Of a stretch of 64,000 nucleotides of DNA, positions 1-12,470 are shown piece by piece. Source of the DNA: Pseudorasbora parva (taxonomy: Eukaryota; Chordata; Actinopteri; Cypriniformes; Gobionidae); contig NC_090187.1 in the NCBI RefSeq assembly GCF_024679245.1, forward strand, positions 3,581,870 through 3,645,869, in the 5' to 3' direction. The position numbers and the translations under genes are program-made. Position 1 is the stretch's first letter; every line of letters begins with the position of its first letter. Under the pieces are notes generated by a model that saw nothing but the letters and a program-made list of their open reading frames with translations, was not told where the DNA came from and did not search any database.

Positions 1-540
1 GTTTGTGTATTCTGACAACCATTTTCAACATTTTTCTACTGCATACTGCAAAAAAAAGCAAAAAGAGAGATTAGCTTCCCAAACACGCGCATGAAGATCT
101 TCCTCATCAACTTCATGCCACATTTATAATTATATGCATATTTAGGATAACTATTGGAGGCGTTATTTTTTAGCAAGATCAGATTCTTTGTGAAAAAGTG
201 ATGAGGTAAAGTGTGCTAGCGTGTGTTTGGTAACGTGTGATCACAGTTGTGTGCGGATCTGAAGTAGACAAAGGTGAAGGTAAGAGAGGAGCCACCTGCA
301 AACGTGTAGCTGCTGAATGATGTCTGGAGCACACAGACCTTGAACATTGTGTGTGGTCAGCCGTGGACATGAGCAGATATTCAAAGAACGAAACTTTTAA
401 AGCAAGGCAGTACAGGCAAAAACTACATTGATCTCACATTGGTTCATTTAGCAATTTTCTATTACTTCATTCTTTGTTCATTACATTACTAGCTTTCATA
501 ACTTGTCTTCTTTATGACTAGTTGAAAGAAAACACCTAAA
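1..540. other. AT-rich non-coding DNA, nothing recognised
   Basis: Mixed AT-rich sequence with no long frame of protein-like composition, no tandem array and no recognised transposon end on either strand. Confidence 0.5.
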
Positions 541-832
541 GTACACATTTAAGTTTTTAATAGTCCACTTTAGACATTCTAACTTTGCAACTACATGTCA
601 ACTAACACTCATTAGATCCTTGGTAGACTGTTAGGTTAGGGTTCGGGTTAGTAGAAGAAGTTGATATGCAGTTCCAAAGAAAAATATCTGTCGGGGAGCA
701 TCACGAATATATAGAGTGTCGGTAGATATTAATCAGACAGTCTAGTAATACTCTAATGACTGCTAGTTGACATGTAGATGCAAAGTTACTTATAGTAATG
801 TCTAAAATGGACTATTAAAATAAAGTGTTACC
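541..832. mobile_element. MITE of the GGTAACACTTTA-ended family
   Basis: The two ends are imperfect inverted repeats. The right end read in reverse begins GGTAACACTTTATTTTAAT and continues into a match of the left end (AATAGTCCACTTTAGAC, then ACTTTGCAACTACATGTCAACT). No coding capacity. A second copy with the same ends lies at about 16033-16304 and a fragment at 10425-10511. The superfamily cannot be assigned from the sequence alone. Confidence 0.7.
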
Positions 833-839
833 ATGTTTA

Positions 840-1706
840 TTTATTACACAAATACACCAATTAGAAGCATTGTTCATCTCCAAAACTGCAGCTCTTGTGG
901 GCTGTTCCCGGTCTGCAGTGGTCAGTATCTATCAAAAGTGCTCCAAGGAAGGACCAGTGGAGAACCGGCCACAGGGTCATGGGCGGCCAAGGCTCATTGA
1001 TGCACGTGGGGAGCGAAGGCTGAAATTGCTCCAGAAGTTAATGCTGGTTCTGATAGAACGGGGTAAGAATACACAGAGCAGCTCAGTTTGTTGCGTATGG
1101 GGCAGCATAGCTGCAGACCAGTCAGGGTGCCCATGCTGACCCCTGACCCCGCCGAAAGCACAAACAGTGGCACATGAGCATCCGAACTGGACCACGGAGC
1201 AATGGATGAAGGTGGCCTGGAGGATGCACTATGGGAAGAAGACGAGCTGGCACAGGCAGTGTGATGCTTTGGGCAATGTTCTGCTGGAAAACCTTGGGTC
1301 CTCCACCCATATGGGTGTTACTTTGACACGCTCCACCTACCTAAGCATTGTTACAGACCATGTTCACCCGTTTATGGAAACAGTATTCCCTCTATCAGCA
1401 GGATAATGTGCCTGCCACAAAGCACAAATGGTTCAGGAATGGTTTGAGAAGAACAACAATGAGTTTGAGGTGTTGACTTGGCCTCCAAATTCCCCAGATC
1501 TGAATCAACATGTCCGATCCATGGAGTACCTATCTCACTACTTGCAGGACTTAAAGGATCTGCTGCTAGCATCTTGGTGCCAGATACCACAGCACACCTT
1601 TGAGTTCTAGTGGAGTCCATGCTCTGACAGGTCAGGGCTGTTTTGGCGGGAAAAGGGGGACCAACTCAAAATTATCCTAATGTTATGCCTAATCACAGTA
1701 TGTGTA
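840..1706 (+). pseudogene. Tc1/mariner transposase relic (decayed)
   Basis: Several frames together give a Tc1-type transposase: an N-terminal helix-turn-helix part (GCSRSAVVSIYQKCSKEGP), the GRPR AT-hook-like linker followed by LIDARGERRL, a catalytic-core piece with YQQDN (second catalytic Asp codon at 1402-1404), then WPPNSPDLN. The expected catalytic Glu segment (IEHLWD) after SPDLN is deleted, and stops and frameshifts occur throughout, so the gene is dead. W-to-W spacing in the core (VQEWF...LTW) matches the DD36E-type relatives at 46.2 and 53 kb. The right end (TAATGTTATGCCTAATCAC) near 1678-1706 resembles the family terminus; no left terminus was seen. It directly follows a MITE. Confidence 0.85.
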
Positions 1707-1977
1707 TATCAAATGGCAACATTGGAAATATGGAATATGGATATGCATGAGAAGCAATAGCTTTGTTTACATGCATGCATCCCAAATAAACAGTTTAGAA
1801 TTGGATAGATGGCTCAACAAGATTGGAAAGCCTTCGTGTGTACAACTCGACCTCTCCAACTGAGCTTGAGCTGAATGAAATCACGGGTTGGTGTAGACCT
1901 GAAATAATCGAATCAACAGAAAAAAAAAACAATCTGTTGATAACGACTATCTTCACAATTAGATTCAAAAATACCTT

Positions 1978-2470
1978 GTGCACATGTGCAGTATCGTGAT
2001 GCACTTTATCATATATTGTCAAACACTTCTGACTGAACTGCGGCGTGATTTCCATGTCACTACCACCTGTCCCGTCAGTGATGATGTGAATCTATCTGTG
2101 CTCCAAAAGCTGATCTTATACTGTGATAAATTAGCTCGCAAAAACGCCATGTATCCCCGTGAGGAGCTGGAGAGAGAGATGGCCCTCATGACGCATGTTA
2201 AGCTCTTCTCAGTAGTTCCATTACGCCAGAGCTTGTGAAATACGAGCCCATTCCTGGTTCCCCAATGTCCTCTTCATAACAGTGTATTCTATTCTGGGCT
2301 CATTGTCCTGAACGGTCGAATCTGGTCCGGGTCATTATTACCAGGGATCAGTAACGCTGTCTTGGGACTTCATTACAGGCCCATAACCCGAGCCTATTGG
2401 ACTATCAGTGTCTGATCTCTATTCTCATGCTTTCTGCGATGACTCATGATCTGCTGGCACATGATCTTTA
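1978..2470 (+). promoter_or_regulatory. single-copy block, possible conserved non-coding element or exon
   Basis: A stretch of balanced composition flanked by repeats. It holds an 86-codon open frame (1978-2238) whose translation looks moderately protein-like (contains VLQKLILYCDKLARKN) but matches no family I know. The composition continues unchanged past the stop to about 2470, which argues for constrained non-coding DNA as much as for an exon. No clear splice-site pair was identified. I assign no function. Confidence 0.25.
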
Positions 2471-3136
2471 TTTTAACCCATGTAAGCCGATGTATAAAAG
2501 GTGTTTGTGGGTTATTTTTTATTTTTTTACTCAGAAAGGCAACTGGTCGGCAGTTTTTAGTTATTTGTAGTCATTTGTTTTATCATCAAATATTGAAATA
2601 GTTAACTATAATAATAAAACATCTCTTTGTAGAGTCTATGCATTACTGCGTTGACCTACTAATTTATTGTCACAATAAATGTAGGAGGTATTCTGTTGTG
2701 ACCCCAATTTGTACTTAACATAAAAATATTTAAATAGTAGACAGAAAAAGACCTAATAAATAAAATCAAATGTAATTTAATTCATTCTGAGTGTTAAATG
2801 ACTATTTAAAGGCACAATTTAGGCCGTTTACATTTAATTATGATGAATTAAGATGCGGGTTGGTCGATCGGTTCACAAGCGGATGACAATAAAACGCGGA
2901 TACTCAAAACACCTTAACATCACTATCTCTGCATAACTTATAAAACATTAATACAGTACAAATTCAAATTCAGTACACATTTTTATTATTTACAATACAA
3001 TACAAAAAAAATGTTATTTTGTTTATTTTTTGTTTGTTTATATTTTTTGTTTGCTTGTTTATTAGTTTGTTTGTTTGTTTAAATTATTAACATGTAATTG
3101 TTATTAAGTGCTTGTTTTATTATTTAGATATTCCTG
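2471..3136. other. AT-rich spacer
   Basis: Strongly AT-rich sequence with T-runs (2515-2530) and scattered AATAAA-like words; no gene or transposon end recognised. Confidence 0.4.
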
Positions 3137-3137
3137 A

Positions 3138-3220
<83 letters not shown>

Positions 3221-3247
3221 ATACATAAATAAATAAATAAATAAATA
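3137..3247. repeat. (AAAT)n microsatellite
   Basis: About 27 copies of a tetranucleotide AAAT/ATAA repeat with one interruption near 3223 (ATACATAAAT). Confidence 0.97.
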
Positions 3248-3336
3248 TAAATTTGTTAATCTACTCATTTATGTTCATAATAATTATATTATTTGTATTA
3301 TTGTTACCTCAACTACTAGCATTAAATCAAATGCTA

Positions 3337-3418
3337 TTTATTTATTTATTTATTTGTTTGTTTGTTTGTTTGTTTGTTTGTTTGTTTGTTTGTTTGTTTG
3401 TTTATGCATTTATTTATT
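3337..3418. repeat. (TTTA)n(TTTG)n microsatellite
   Basis: A short TTTA run passes into about 12 copies of TTTG and ends in TTTATTTA. The open frame over it (FVCLFVCLF) is an artefact of the repeat. Confidence 0.95.
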
Positions 3419-3496
3419 GTGACTGTCTTAATTGGTAAATATTTGTACTTTGTTAATAATTTATTTATTTTAACAAATATACAAATATACAAATTA

Positions 3497-3985
3497 TTCT
3501 AATTAAGACATCTCTGGTAGATATAAAATAAAAAAAATGTATATGAGACTAAATAAATAAAAACAAAAAACAAAACAAAAATCTGGGCATTAATGGGTTA
3601 ATTTACTCATTTATGTTAATAATACATGCATTAATTTTACACTGTGCAAAAATCAATTCACAGAATTTAAATTTGGCCAACTGAAAATGTTGATGTGATC
3701 AGTCACTCGAATTTTCAATTGGAGACTTTTTTTTTCTTTTGGTTTCTTTTTTACAGTGTAGCTACTATTGTGATCCCAATATGTCCTGACAAAGTTATTT
3801 TGTATTTTTATTTTTTTATTTTCTTCTTTCAAACATGCCACTGAATCTAATTAAGACATCTCTGGTCTAAAGAAATAAATACAAAAAGATATAAATACAA
3901 AATAAACCAAAATCAAATCTGGGCTTTTATGGCTTAATATACTCATTTACATTCATAATAAATACATTAGCTTAATTTGTATTTA
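3497..3985. repeat. direct tandem duplication, period about 349 bp
   Basis: TCTAATTAAGACATCTCTGG occurs at about 3499 and again at about 3847. Both copies are followed by ATAAATA-rich sequence, then AATCTGGGC, then a match of the TTAATTTACTCATTTATGTT / TTAATATACTCATTTACATT type. A third partial match of the last motif is near 3257-3280. Identity falls off between the copies, so the duplication is old. Confidence 0.7.
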
Positions 3986-4059
3986 CTTTTAAATAATTGG
4001 AAACATCAAAGACATTATAAATGTCATTTCATTCATCCGGCATCATAAAGGCACTTTGA

Positions 4060-5310
4060 TTGATCTCTCTCACTCTCAGTGTCTACATCTGAGTGAAGAC
4101 GTCCTGACCCAGATTTAGCCACAGGTGGGGAGTGTATTATGTGGGTGTAGGGGGGTCGGGGCTTGGGCCGCACAAGCTTTGCCTGCAATTTGCATTTTTA
4201 TTACACTTGTCCAAGACCAGGTCTCCCGTAATGTGCTACAGACTCACAAAGACACCTCCACAACCTCATCCTGCCCCTACCCAGATGAAAGCACCCTCGC
4301 CGGGGCCGCGGCGTATTCATGAGGGGCCAAAAGCTGCGGACCTGTCATTCGAGGCGGGAAATGAAGATGTCTTCAGATGGTAATGTGGACTTTCCATCAG
4401 GAATGCTGATTGATTTTTGTTTCAGAAGGCATGACAGCTTATAAACCAGTAGACAGGTACAATGAAAAGCGAGTGTGTTTGTTGGGCCAAAGCCGACGGG
4501 GGCAGAAAGGTAGACGGAGGGTCAGCGGACGATCTCCACCATATTCAATTCCTGACACCCCGGTGCTAAAAGCTTGCCGTATGTCAGCGCTCGCGATGAA
4601 GTGCTCTAAATGCATTTATTATGCTCGTATTTTTATAAAAAAGGCAAGTGACTGCACCTGCAAAAGCCACATCAGTAATGTAATATTAGGTATTTGCAAG
4701 AAAAATGTGCTCATTTTGTCATCAACATCATCTCATCCTCCTTCCCCTCTGTGCCAGATTTATAGGTCCGAACGTGCGATTCCAGGCACATGTTTGCTCA
4801 AGTGCACAGCTTGCATGTGTGTATGTAAGCGCAGCTGGCCGGCGCTGAATCTGCTCCATGTCCAGTTGCAGGTTTGAATGTTTTCACTTCTCTTTTACTG
4901 TGCTTCGTTTGGGAGTTTGCACGCCTTTCCCAGGACATCTGCTCCCTGCGCCCACGGTTGGCCTCTCATCCAATCAGGATCCTCCCAACACCCTTCAAAT
5001 GGGCCGCTGATGTCCTCTGATTGGCCGACGGAGGCAGGGCCCAGAAAACGAGGACTCAGGCCTGAGAATTTTCCGAAACCTCCCCACCTCCTCCACGGCT
5101 TTCGCGGGCCAACATCTGCTTCCAATCACAGTTTCTCCAGAGAGAGCCCCCTCCCTTCAGCACGGTCCACTTTTCAAGGGCCCCCGCTGGAGAACTGTTC
5201 TTGGGATTCTCCTAATGGACTCCGGGCCTGTACTGACTCGAACACAGATTCTCATCCCTATATGAGGTTTAGGAGGTTTTATAGAGACGCATCTGGATAA
5301 ACGTAACACT
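4060..5310. promoter_or_regulatory. GC-richer single-copy block, candidate regulatory region
   Basis: Compared with its AT-rich neighbours this block is rich in G+C and free of tandem repeats and transposon ends. It contains CCAAT-type boxes in both orientations (CCAATCAGG near 4970, TGATTGGCCG near 5018, TCCAATCACA near 5122). Open frames of 155 and 140 codons (4410-4877 and 4878-5300) exist, but their translations show no domain and are low-hydrophobic, Pro/Ser-rich sequence typical of chance frames in GC-rich DNA. It could be a conserved enhancer, a promoter, or part of an untranslated exon. I could not decide. Confidence 0.3.
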
Positions 5311-5464
5311 TGGCCTGCAAAGGTTGAAACACAGACTCTGCTCCATCCAGTATGGGGGAATATGGTAATCACTGTGGGAAAAGGCTTCTTGGTGGGAAAT
5401 TCATACGTGATGTACCAAATGATTCAACGGTATGAGGATTACAATGAACAAATAACATATTAAA

Positions 5465-5521
5465 GTGTTAATTCACCCAAAAAGGAACATTATCCCATAA
5501 TTTACTCTCAGCATATATATA
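5465..5521. mobile_element. fragment of AAAG..TTCACCC-type foldback element
   Basis: AAAGTGTTAATTCACCCAAA and the following TAATTTACTCTCA resemble the terminus of the fish element also seen at 14623, 33531 and 55072. The Tc1 element starting at 5522 cuts it off. Confidence 0.5.
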
Positions 5522-5730
5522 CAGGTCCTTCTAAAAAAAAAAAAGCATATTGTGATAAAAGTTAATTATTTTCCATAATGTAATGATACAAATTTAACTT
5601 TCATATATTTTAGATTCATTGCACACCAACTGAAATATTTCAGGTCTTTTATTGTTTTAATACTGATGATTTTGGCTTACAGCTCATGAAAACCTAAAAA
5701 AATTAGCATATCATGAAAAGGTTCTCTAAA
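5522..5730. repeat. left inverted repeat of Tc1 element (IR/DR)
   Basis: Reverse-complement match to 6850-7077, including GATTCATTGCACACCAACTG versus its mirror near 6970. It contains outer and inner direct-repeat motifs presumed to be transposase sites (family knowledge). Confidence 0.88.
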
Positions 5731-5840
5731 CGAGCTATTAACCTAATCATCTGAATCAACTAATTAACTCTAAACACCTGCAAAAGATTCCTGAGGCTTT
5801 TAAAAACTCCCAGCCTGGTTCATTACTCAAAACCGCAATC

Positions 5841-6796
5841 ATGGGTAAGACTGCCGACCCGACCCTGTCCAGAAGGCCATCATTGACACCGTCAAGCGAG
5901 AGGGTAAGACACAGAAAGAAATTTCTGAACGAATAGGCTGTTCCCAGAGTGCTGTATCATGGCACCTCTGTGGGAAAGTCTGTGGGAAGGAAAAAGTGTG
6001 GCAAAAAACACTGCACAACGAGAAGAGGTGAGCGGACCCTGAGGAAGATTGTGGAGAAGGACCGATTCCAGACCTTGGGGGACCTGCGGAAGCAGTGGAC
6101 TGAGTCTGGAGTAGAAACATCCAGAGCCACCGTGCACAGGCGTGAGCAGGAAATGGGCTACAGGTGCCGCATTCCCCAGGTCAAGACACTTTTGGGCTAC
6201 AGAGAAGATGCACTGGACTGTTGCTCAGTGGTCCAAAGTACTTTTTTCGGATAAAAGCCAATTTTGCATGTCATTCGGAAATCAAGGTGCCAGAGTCTGG
6301 AGGAAGACTGGGGAGAAGGAAATGCCAAAATGCCTGAAGTCCAGTGTCAAGTACCCACAGTCAGTGATGGTCTGGGGTGCCATGTCAGCTGCTGGTGTTG
6401 GTCCACTGTGTTTTATCAAGGGCAGGGTCACTGATTTTGGAGCACTTCATGCTTCCATCTGCTGAAAAGCTTTAAAGAGATGAAGATCTGGTTTTTCAGC
6501 ACGACCTGGCACCTGCTCACAGTGCCAAAACCACTGGTAAATGGTTTACTGACCATGGTATTACTGTGCTCAATGGGCCTGCCAACTCTCCTGACCTGAA
6601 CCCCATAGAGGATCTGTGGGATATTGTGAAGAGAAAGTTTAGAGACGCAAGACCCAACACTCTGGATGAGCTTAAGGCCGCTATCGAAGCATCCTGGGCC
6701 TCCATAACACCTCAGCAGCGCCACAGGCTGATCGCCTCCATGCCACGCCGCATTGAAGAAGTCATTTCTGCAAAAGGATTCCCCACTAAGTATTGA
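5841..6796 (+). pseudogene. Tc1 transposase pseudogene, DD34E type
   Basis: Start ATG at 5841 (MGKTADP). Reading through to the stop at 6794-6796 needs at least three frame changes after the start region: near 5965, near 6200 and near 6465. There is also an in-frame stop at 6463-6465. Recognisable parts in order: helix-turn-helix (EISERIGCSQSAVSWHLCGK), second DNA-binding part (TLRKIVEKDRFQTLGDLRKQ), and a DDE core. The first Asp is at 6250-6252 (LFSDKSQF), the second at 6503-6505 (VFQHDLAPAHSA), and Glu at 6608-6610 (NSPDLNPIEDLWD). Thirty-four residues separate the last two, the DD34E signature. The C terminus MPRRIEEVISAKGFPTKY is complete. Trp before PANSPDLN is replaced by Gly. It encodes a former cut-and-paste transposase; inactive as it stands. 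Confidence 0.93.
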
Positions 6797-6849
6797 GTGC
6801 ATAACTGAACATAATTATTTGAAGGTTGACTTTTTTTTTTTTTACTAAA

Positions 6850-7928
<1,079 letters not shown>

Positions 7929-8736
7929 AATACCCATCAAACACAGTTTACATGTGTGGTCGCTTTTGCAGTTTTTCTCTGCATGACTTTCAACTGTATT
8001 GAGAAAATAAACAGCTGCAAAAGCTAATAATAACAGGTACTTACCGTAAATATTCACAACTTAGATTCGTGGATCTATCGACTAAAACAAACACACAAGA
8101 GATGGAGCAGCAGCATGGATTCCCATTACCAGCGGCTCCATGTTTTCCTCAGCCTTTAAGAGCTTCTGTGATGATTAGATGCTGGCATCTGGAAAAGCAA
8201 CTCAGTGTTTTTTGAAAAAAAAAAAAAAAAGTTGGACACAAACATCCCACAGAAAGATTAACAACCCAGTTTACTTTCTGTTTACTAGGGTAATGGGAAA
8301 TAATCCAATCCCCCAAAACAAAGAATGCCGCAGAAAAAAAAAAAAAAAAGGTTAATCCACAGGTGAATTTTACGCTACATAACCAACCCTTTTATAATGT
8401 GCCTTTTCAGTGAGTCATATGGAAAAGAGAAAAAAAAAAACATCTCCAAAACATCTCAACCGTCATCGGCCACTCTTTCAGCAGACGTTATTTCATAAGT
8501 AGGCCTATTCTTTCTAATAAAGAGTTGTTAAAGCGTCTCAGAGAATAATAATAACCTTGCAGCACGATTTCAGGCAAAAATACATTTTGAAAATCTATTT
8601 TTTAGCTGTTTTTAGCATTGAAGTATTACAAATGATGTGATTTAATCAGTAATGGCAATGCAACATAAAACTATTGACTACAAATCATTGATTATAAATA
8701 ACATGTAAACAAAAATGTCATTTATAATGCTAAAAA
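7929..8736. other. non-coding DNA with A-runs
   Basis: Mixed sequence with several poly-A runs (8214-8230, 8334-8349, 8430-8440). No protein-like frame and no transposon ends recognised. Confidence 0.4.
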
Positions 8737-10065
8737 GGGGGGGGGGGGTGAAACACTCAGTTTCAGTCAATCGCACGTCAATCTTGAGTACCTATAGAGT
8801 AGTATTGCATCCTTTATATCTCCAAAAAGTCTTTAGTTTTATCATATTTATAAAAGAAATATAGGCGGAGCTAAAGAAGGACGAGCACGCAGCTACAGCA
8901 CAAGAGCTTCTGAAAGCTGACATCCTCAAGCGTGGAGATGAAAACGTTACTCTAAATAAACCATGGCTATCAGATTCAACTAATACAGATATGATCCAGA
9001 ATCATTCGGAGGCTGAAATAAATTGAACAGGAGAAGCAACAACAGCAGGACGTCCGTCTCTGTGGTATGGACTGTATTTAGTGGCCTGTCAACATTTGTG
9101 TGTGTTTACTCGCAGTTTATGAGGACATGATTCGGTTTATGGACTATTGTATGCGACTAAACCTTAGCAGTAGCAAGCAAAACGGTTTTGCACGTCAGAC
9201 TAGTGTAACGTTATACATAGAACAACAATGGTGTCCGTTAGTGCATTTCAATGATTTGAATCACGCTTTGTGAGAACGCTAGGCTTATGTTTGGGTGGTT
9301 TTCCAATAATCAAACTGACACCTATAGTGGTCAGCTAAACAAATGTATTTAAACACACACCACAGATCGCATGCTCCATTGATAAATTAACTAACGTTAT
9401 ACATGATCGTGTTGTTTACTGATGTTTACTTACGCGACGATAGCCAACAACAGACATTTGAAGCAGTTTTACTCACCGTCTGTTTCCAAAGCAGGACCGT
9501 GAACCTTTATCGCTGGGACCACTCCGTCAAAAACACACTTCTTTGGTAACTGTTGATTTCGTGAAGTCCTGACAGCAGAGACGGTGGAGATCCCCTTCTG
9601 CCACCGAAGCATATGTTGTGACGCTTACCGTCATTTCTGCGTTCAAATCGGTTCAAATGCAGCGCTACCTTCCCAGAATGCTGTGCTGAAGCGTTGAAGT
9701 CACTTGATGTCACCCGTAGGAATAAAGTGGAGCGCGGCGTGACAGACGTGTTGCACGGACGAGTGGATCTGCAGCTGAGAGCAGTGTTTATGGGCAGCGT
9801 GAATCTAGTCACCAAGCACACCCTTCCGGGAGAAGAGCCCGTACGGCCCATACAAGGACCTTCACCTCTATCGACGTCAAGCCGACCCATACTCGAAAAA
9901 AAACTCTCCGAAACTTGTGAGAAACCGGAAGGAGTATTTTTGATAAAAAAATACTCCATCAAACATCCAACTTAGTTTTTGAAACTTTGTCTATGTTTAG
10001 GATGGGAATCCAAGTCTTTAACAGTGGAAAAAGCTCAGTATGCATGAAACAGCATTTTACCCCCC
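8737..10065. mobile_element. non-autonomous DNA element with G-run/C-run inverted ends (about 1.3 kb)
   Basis: Starts with a G-run followed by GTGAAACACTC and ends CATTTTAC followed by CCCCCC, so the ends are inverted (GGGGGGTGAAA / TTTTACCCCCC). TTAA follows the right end; the left flank reads CTAAAAA, which could be a decayed TTAA duplication. The internal text (TTGAGTACCTATAGAGTAGT near the left, AAAGCTCAGTATGCATGAAA near the right) matches a repeat I recall from cyprinid genomes. A 151-codon minus frame (9507-9962) and a 93-codon plus frame (9694-9975) overlap inside it and have no recognisable domain. Confidence 0.65.
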
Positions 10066-10070
10066 ATTAA

Positions 10071-10205
10071 GGGTAGCCTGACAAGCCAGAGCCACATCAA
10101 GATGTTTGGTCTGGAAACTCACCATTGACAGCTCAATCTGAGGGGCGGATAAACGGTTGTCTTTCGTAGGATAGCGCTACAACCAACCAGAGCAACGAAG
10201 GTAAA
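10071..10205. mobile_element. MITE fragment (GGGTAGCCTGACAAGCC type)
   Basis: Starts GGGTAGCCTGACAAGCCAGA and runs through TGTTTGGTCTGGAAACTCAC and GACAGCTCAATCTGAGGGGC, a motif order I know as a dispersed cyprinid repeat. It directly abuts the preceding element; no right terminus was seen. Confidence 0.55.
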
Positions 10206-10239
10206 GCGGAGCTCATTGATAGATTAAACTTTTGCAGTA

Positions 10240-10242
10240 TCC

Positions 10243-10336
<94 letters not shown>
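10240..10336. repeat. (CTGT)n(CTAT)n microsatellite
   Basis: About 12 CTGT units change into about 12 CTAT units. Confidence 0.97.
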
Positions 10337-10424
10337 GTTTTTTTTCCTTTAAAACTGAAAAAATTATAACTTCAAGCTTTTAAAATGTATTCAAATGTGT
10401 GCTCCAGCTTTCTCAAACCAGCAT

Positions 10425-10511
10425 ACCCCAACGACTGCTAGTTGACATGCAGTTGCAAAGTTACTTATGGTTAGGAGAACGTCTAATGGGGAACATCAAA
10501 ATAAAGTTTAA
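10425..10511. mobile_element. fragment of GGTAACACTTTA-ended MITE
   Basis: GACTGCTAGTTGACATGCAG, TTGCAAAGTTACTTATGGTTA and ATCAAAATAAAGTTT match parts of the copies at 541-832 and 16033-16304; both termini are missing. Confidence 0.6.
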
Positions 10512-11683
10512 CCAACTTATTTCATTGAGAGAATCAAAGGTGTTTTACTTCCAGAACCAACTGGTGCTCTATATGTCAAAAGTAAGCAGAAGAAATGCTA
10601 GTCCTGTTTAGGCGTATGGCAGCTTACTTGAGCTTCCTTCCTGTTAAACCCTGAGCGCTTATGCCATAACAATTGATCTTCATCTGATTTATTGACCAGT
10701 GTGCTGACTGCACTTCCTTTTTACATTAACTTGACATGCAAGTAAGATATTCTAGTCCATATGGTTTACTCAGCTTTTTTATTTTAATTTTTAATTTTAT
10801 TTGTTTTATTTTAAATCAGAGAAGAACATATCTCATTAGATCTATGGTATGGTTATGGTGTTAGCATTGCTCAGTATGCTCAGCAGCAGTCTGAACTGCC
10901 GGCTTCTGTTGCGGTGGGCAGTGAACAGTGGTGAAAGCTGACATTTATGTTCTCATCTCAAATTTGCAGCTCAAATCATGTTCTCCTCCTGAGCTGCCCA
11001 CATCTGGCTATTTATAGAGAAGAAATGCACACCAAAATAATGACTGGTACAAAAAGAAATCAGCCCTATTAAGTATAACATGAGCAAAGCAAGATAACGA
11101 TACGAGGGAGGAAAACTAGTACTAGCCACTACGACATTTTCCATTATGAATCATCTAAACGTACTTCTTGTGCACTTGTCATAATCTCTGTTAGGCCAAA
11201 ACCGCCACCATCTTATTCAAATCAGATATCACAGAAGACATCTAGGTAGCACACTCATTTATAGGAGTGTAATAAAGTGTAATAGTGTTTCCTGTAAACT
11301 GCTTGAATTTTTGTTAAACTAAGACAAAGATGTTGGTAGGGTGTCATAAACGATGTCTTTAGGAGATCTTGCGTCATTCGGTGGAGATGATGATATTACA
11401 GCTCAGGATGATGAGTTAACAGAAAGAAGAAAAAAAACAGATAAAAGTTATAATAGTTCAACTGTCAACTTTTGAATGAAATATATTCTCTCAGGGATAG
11501 TATGCAGTTCTGTGCTTCTGGCTTTAACCTTTGCATTATGTATGTGTTTGGATTAAATACATTTAAAAACAAATCAATCTATAAAAAAAGGTAAAACAGT
11601 TAACCGTTAGTATTAATACTTCTCACACAGCACAACAAATTAAACATGATTTTAAAGCCACTATTTATCAGCTATAACCAACA
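10512..11683. other. mostly single-copy non-coding DNA
   Basis: No domain-bearing frame, no long tandem repeat and no transposon ends recognised. Composition is AT-rich with a few mixed stretches (10860-11000, 11150-11250). Confidence 0.4.
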
Positions 11684-12283
11684 GAGTGTGTGTGTGTGTG
11701 TGCGTGTGTGTGTGCCTGGTATCCCCTACGTTATGAGGACCAAATGTCGCCCCAAGGATAGCATACCAGTAGTTTTTGACCTTGGGGAGACATTTTTTTT
11801 ATTTTTTATTTTTATTTATTTTTTGGTCTTAAAGAGGAAAACGGTGAATCTTGTTTCTGCCATTGAATAAGACAATTAAAAAGGTGACTTTTTATCTCAT
11901 AATTCTTACTTTATGACACACAAATGCTAGACATAAAGTCAGAATTCTGAGATGTAAACTCGCAAATCTATGAAAAAAGTTTTTTTTTTTTTTTTTTATA
12001 ATTTCACTTTATAACTCGCAATCCTGAGAAAAGAAGTCAGAACTGCAAGATGTAAACTCACAATTGTGAGATAAAAAGTTGCAATTGGTGGTGGTGGAAA
12101 AAGCTTCCATAGAAAACAGCTTATAAATAATACAACATTAAGTTTTTTTTTGAAAATGTAAAAATTCTGAAAGTTTAGTGTGATGGGTTTAGGGGTAGGG
12201 TTAGTGTTAGATGATATAATATAGAGATTGTACAGTATAACAATAATTATGTTATGGAAAGTCCCCCAAAGAACATGCAAATC

Positions 12284-12355
<72 letters not shown>

Positions 12356-12470
12356 CGTGTGTGTGTGTCTTTGTGTGTCTGTGTAAGTGTGTGCATGTGA
12401 GTGCATGTGTGTGTCTTTGCGTGTCTCTGTGTGTGTAAGTGTTTTCATGTGTGTGCATGTGTGTATAAAG
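11684..12470. mobile_element. GT-bounded dispersed repeat with (GT)n at both ends
   Basis: A short (GT)n at 11684-11715 leads into GCCTGGTATCCCCTACGTTA. The segment closes with GGGTTTAGGGGTAGGGTTAG, TTGTACAGTATAA and TATGGAAAGTCCCCCAAAGA just before a long (GT)n (12286-12470). The same inner motifs (TATACTGTACAAACCG, CCCCTAAACCTACCCGTCAC, flanking GT/CA runs) occur at 47465-47905. I infer a dispersed fish repeat that carries or attracts GT microsatellites. No coding capacity. Confidence 0.5.
12286..12470. repeat. (GT)n microsatellite, imperfect 3' half
   Basis: Pure GT to about 12350, then GT with GC, CT and TAAG variants to about 12470. Confidence 0.97.

Noticed and set aside
9507..9962. 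151-codon minus-strand frame
   Set aside because: Lies inside a non-autonomous DNA element, overlaps an open frame on the other strand, and shows no domain.
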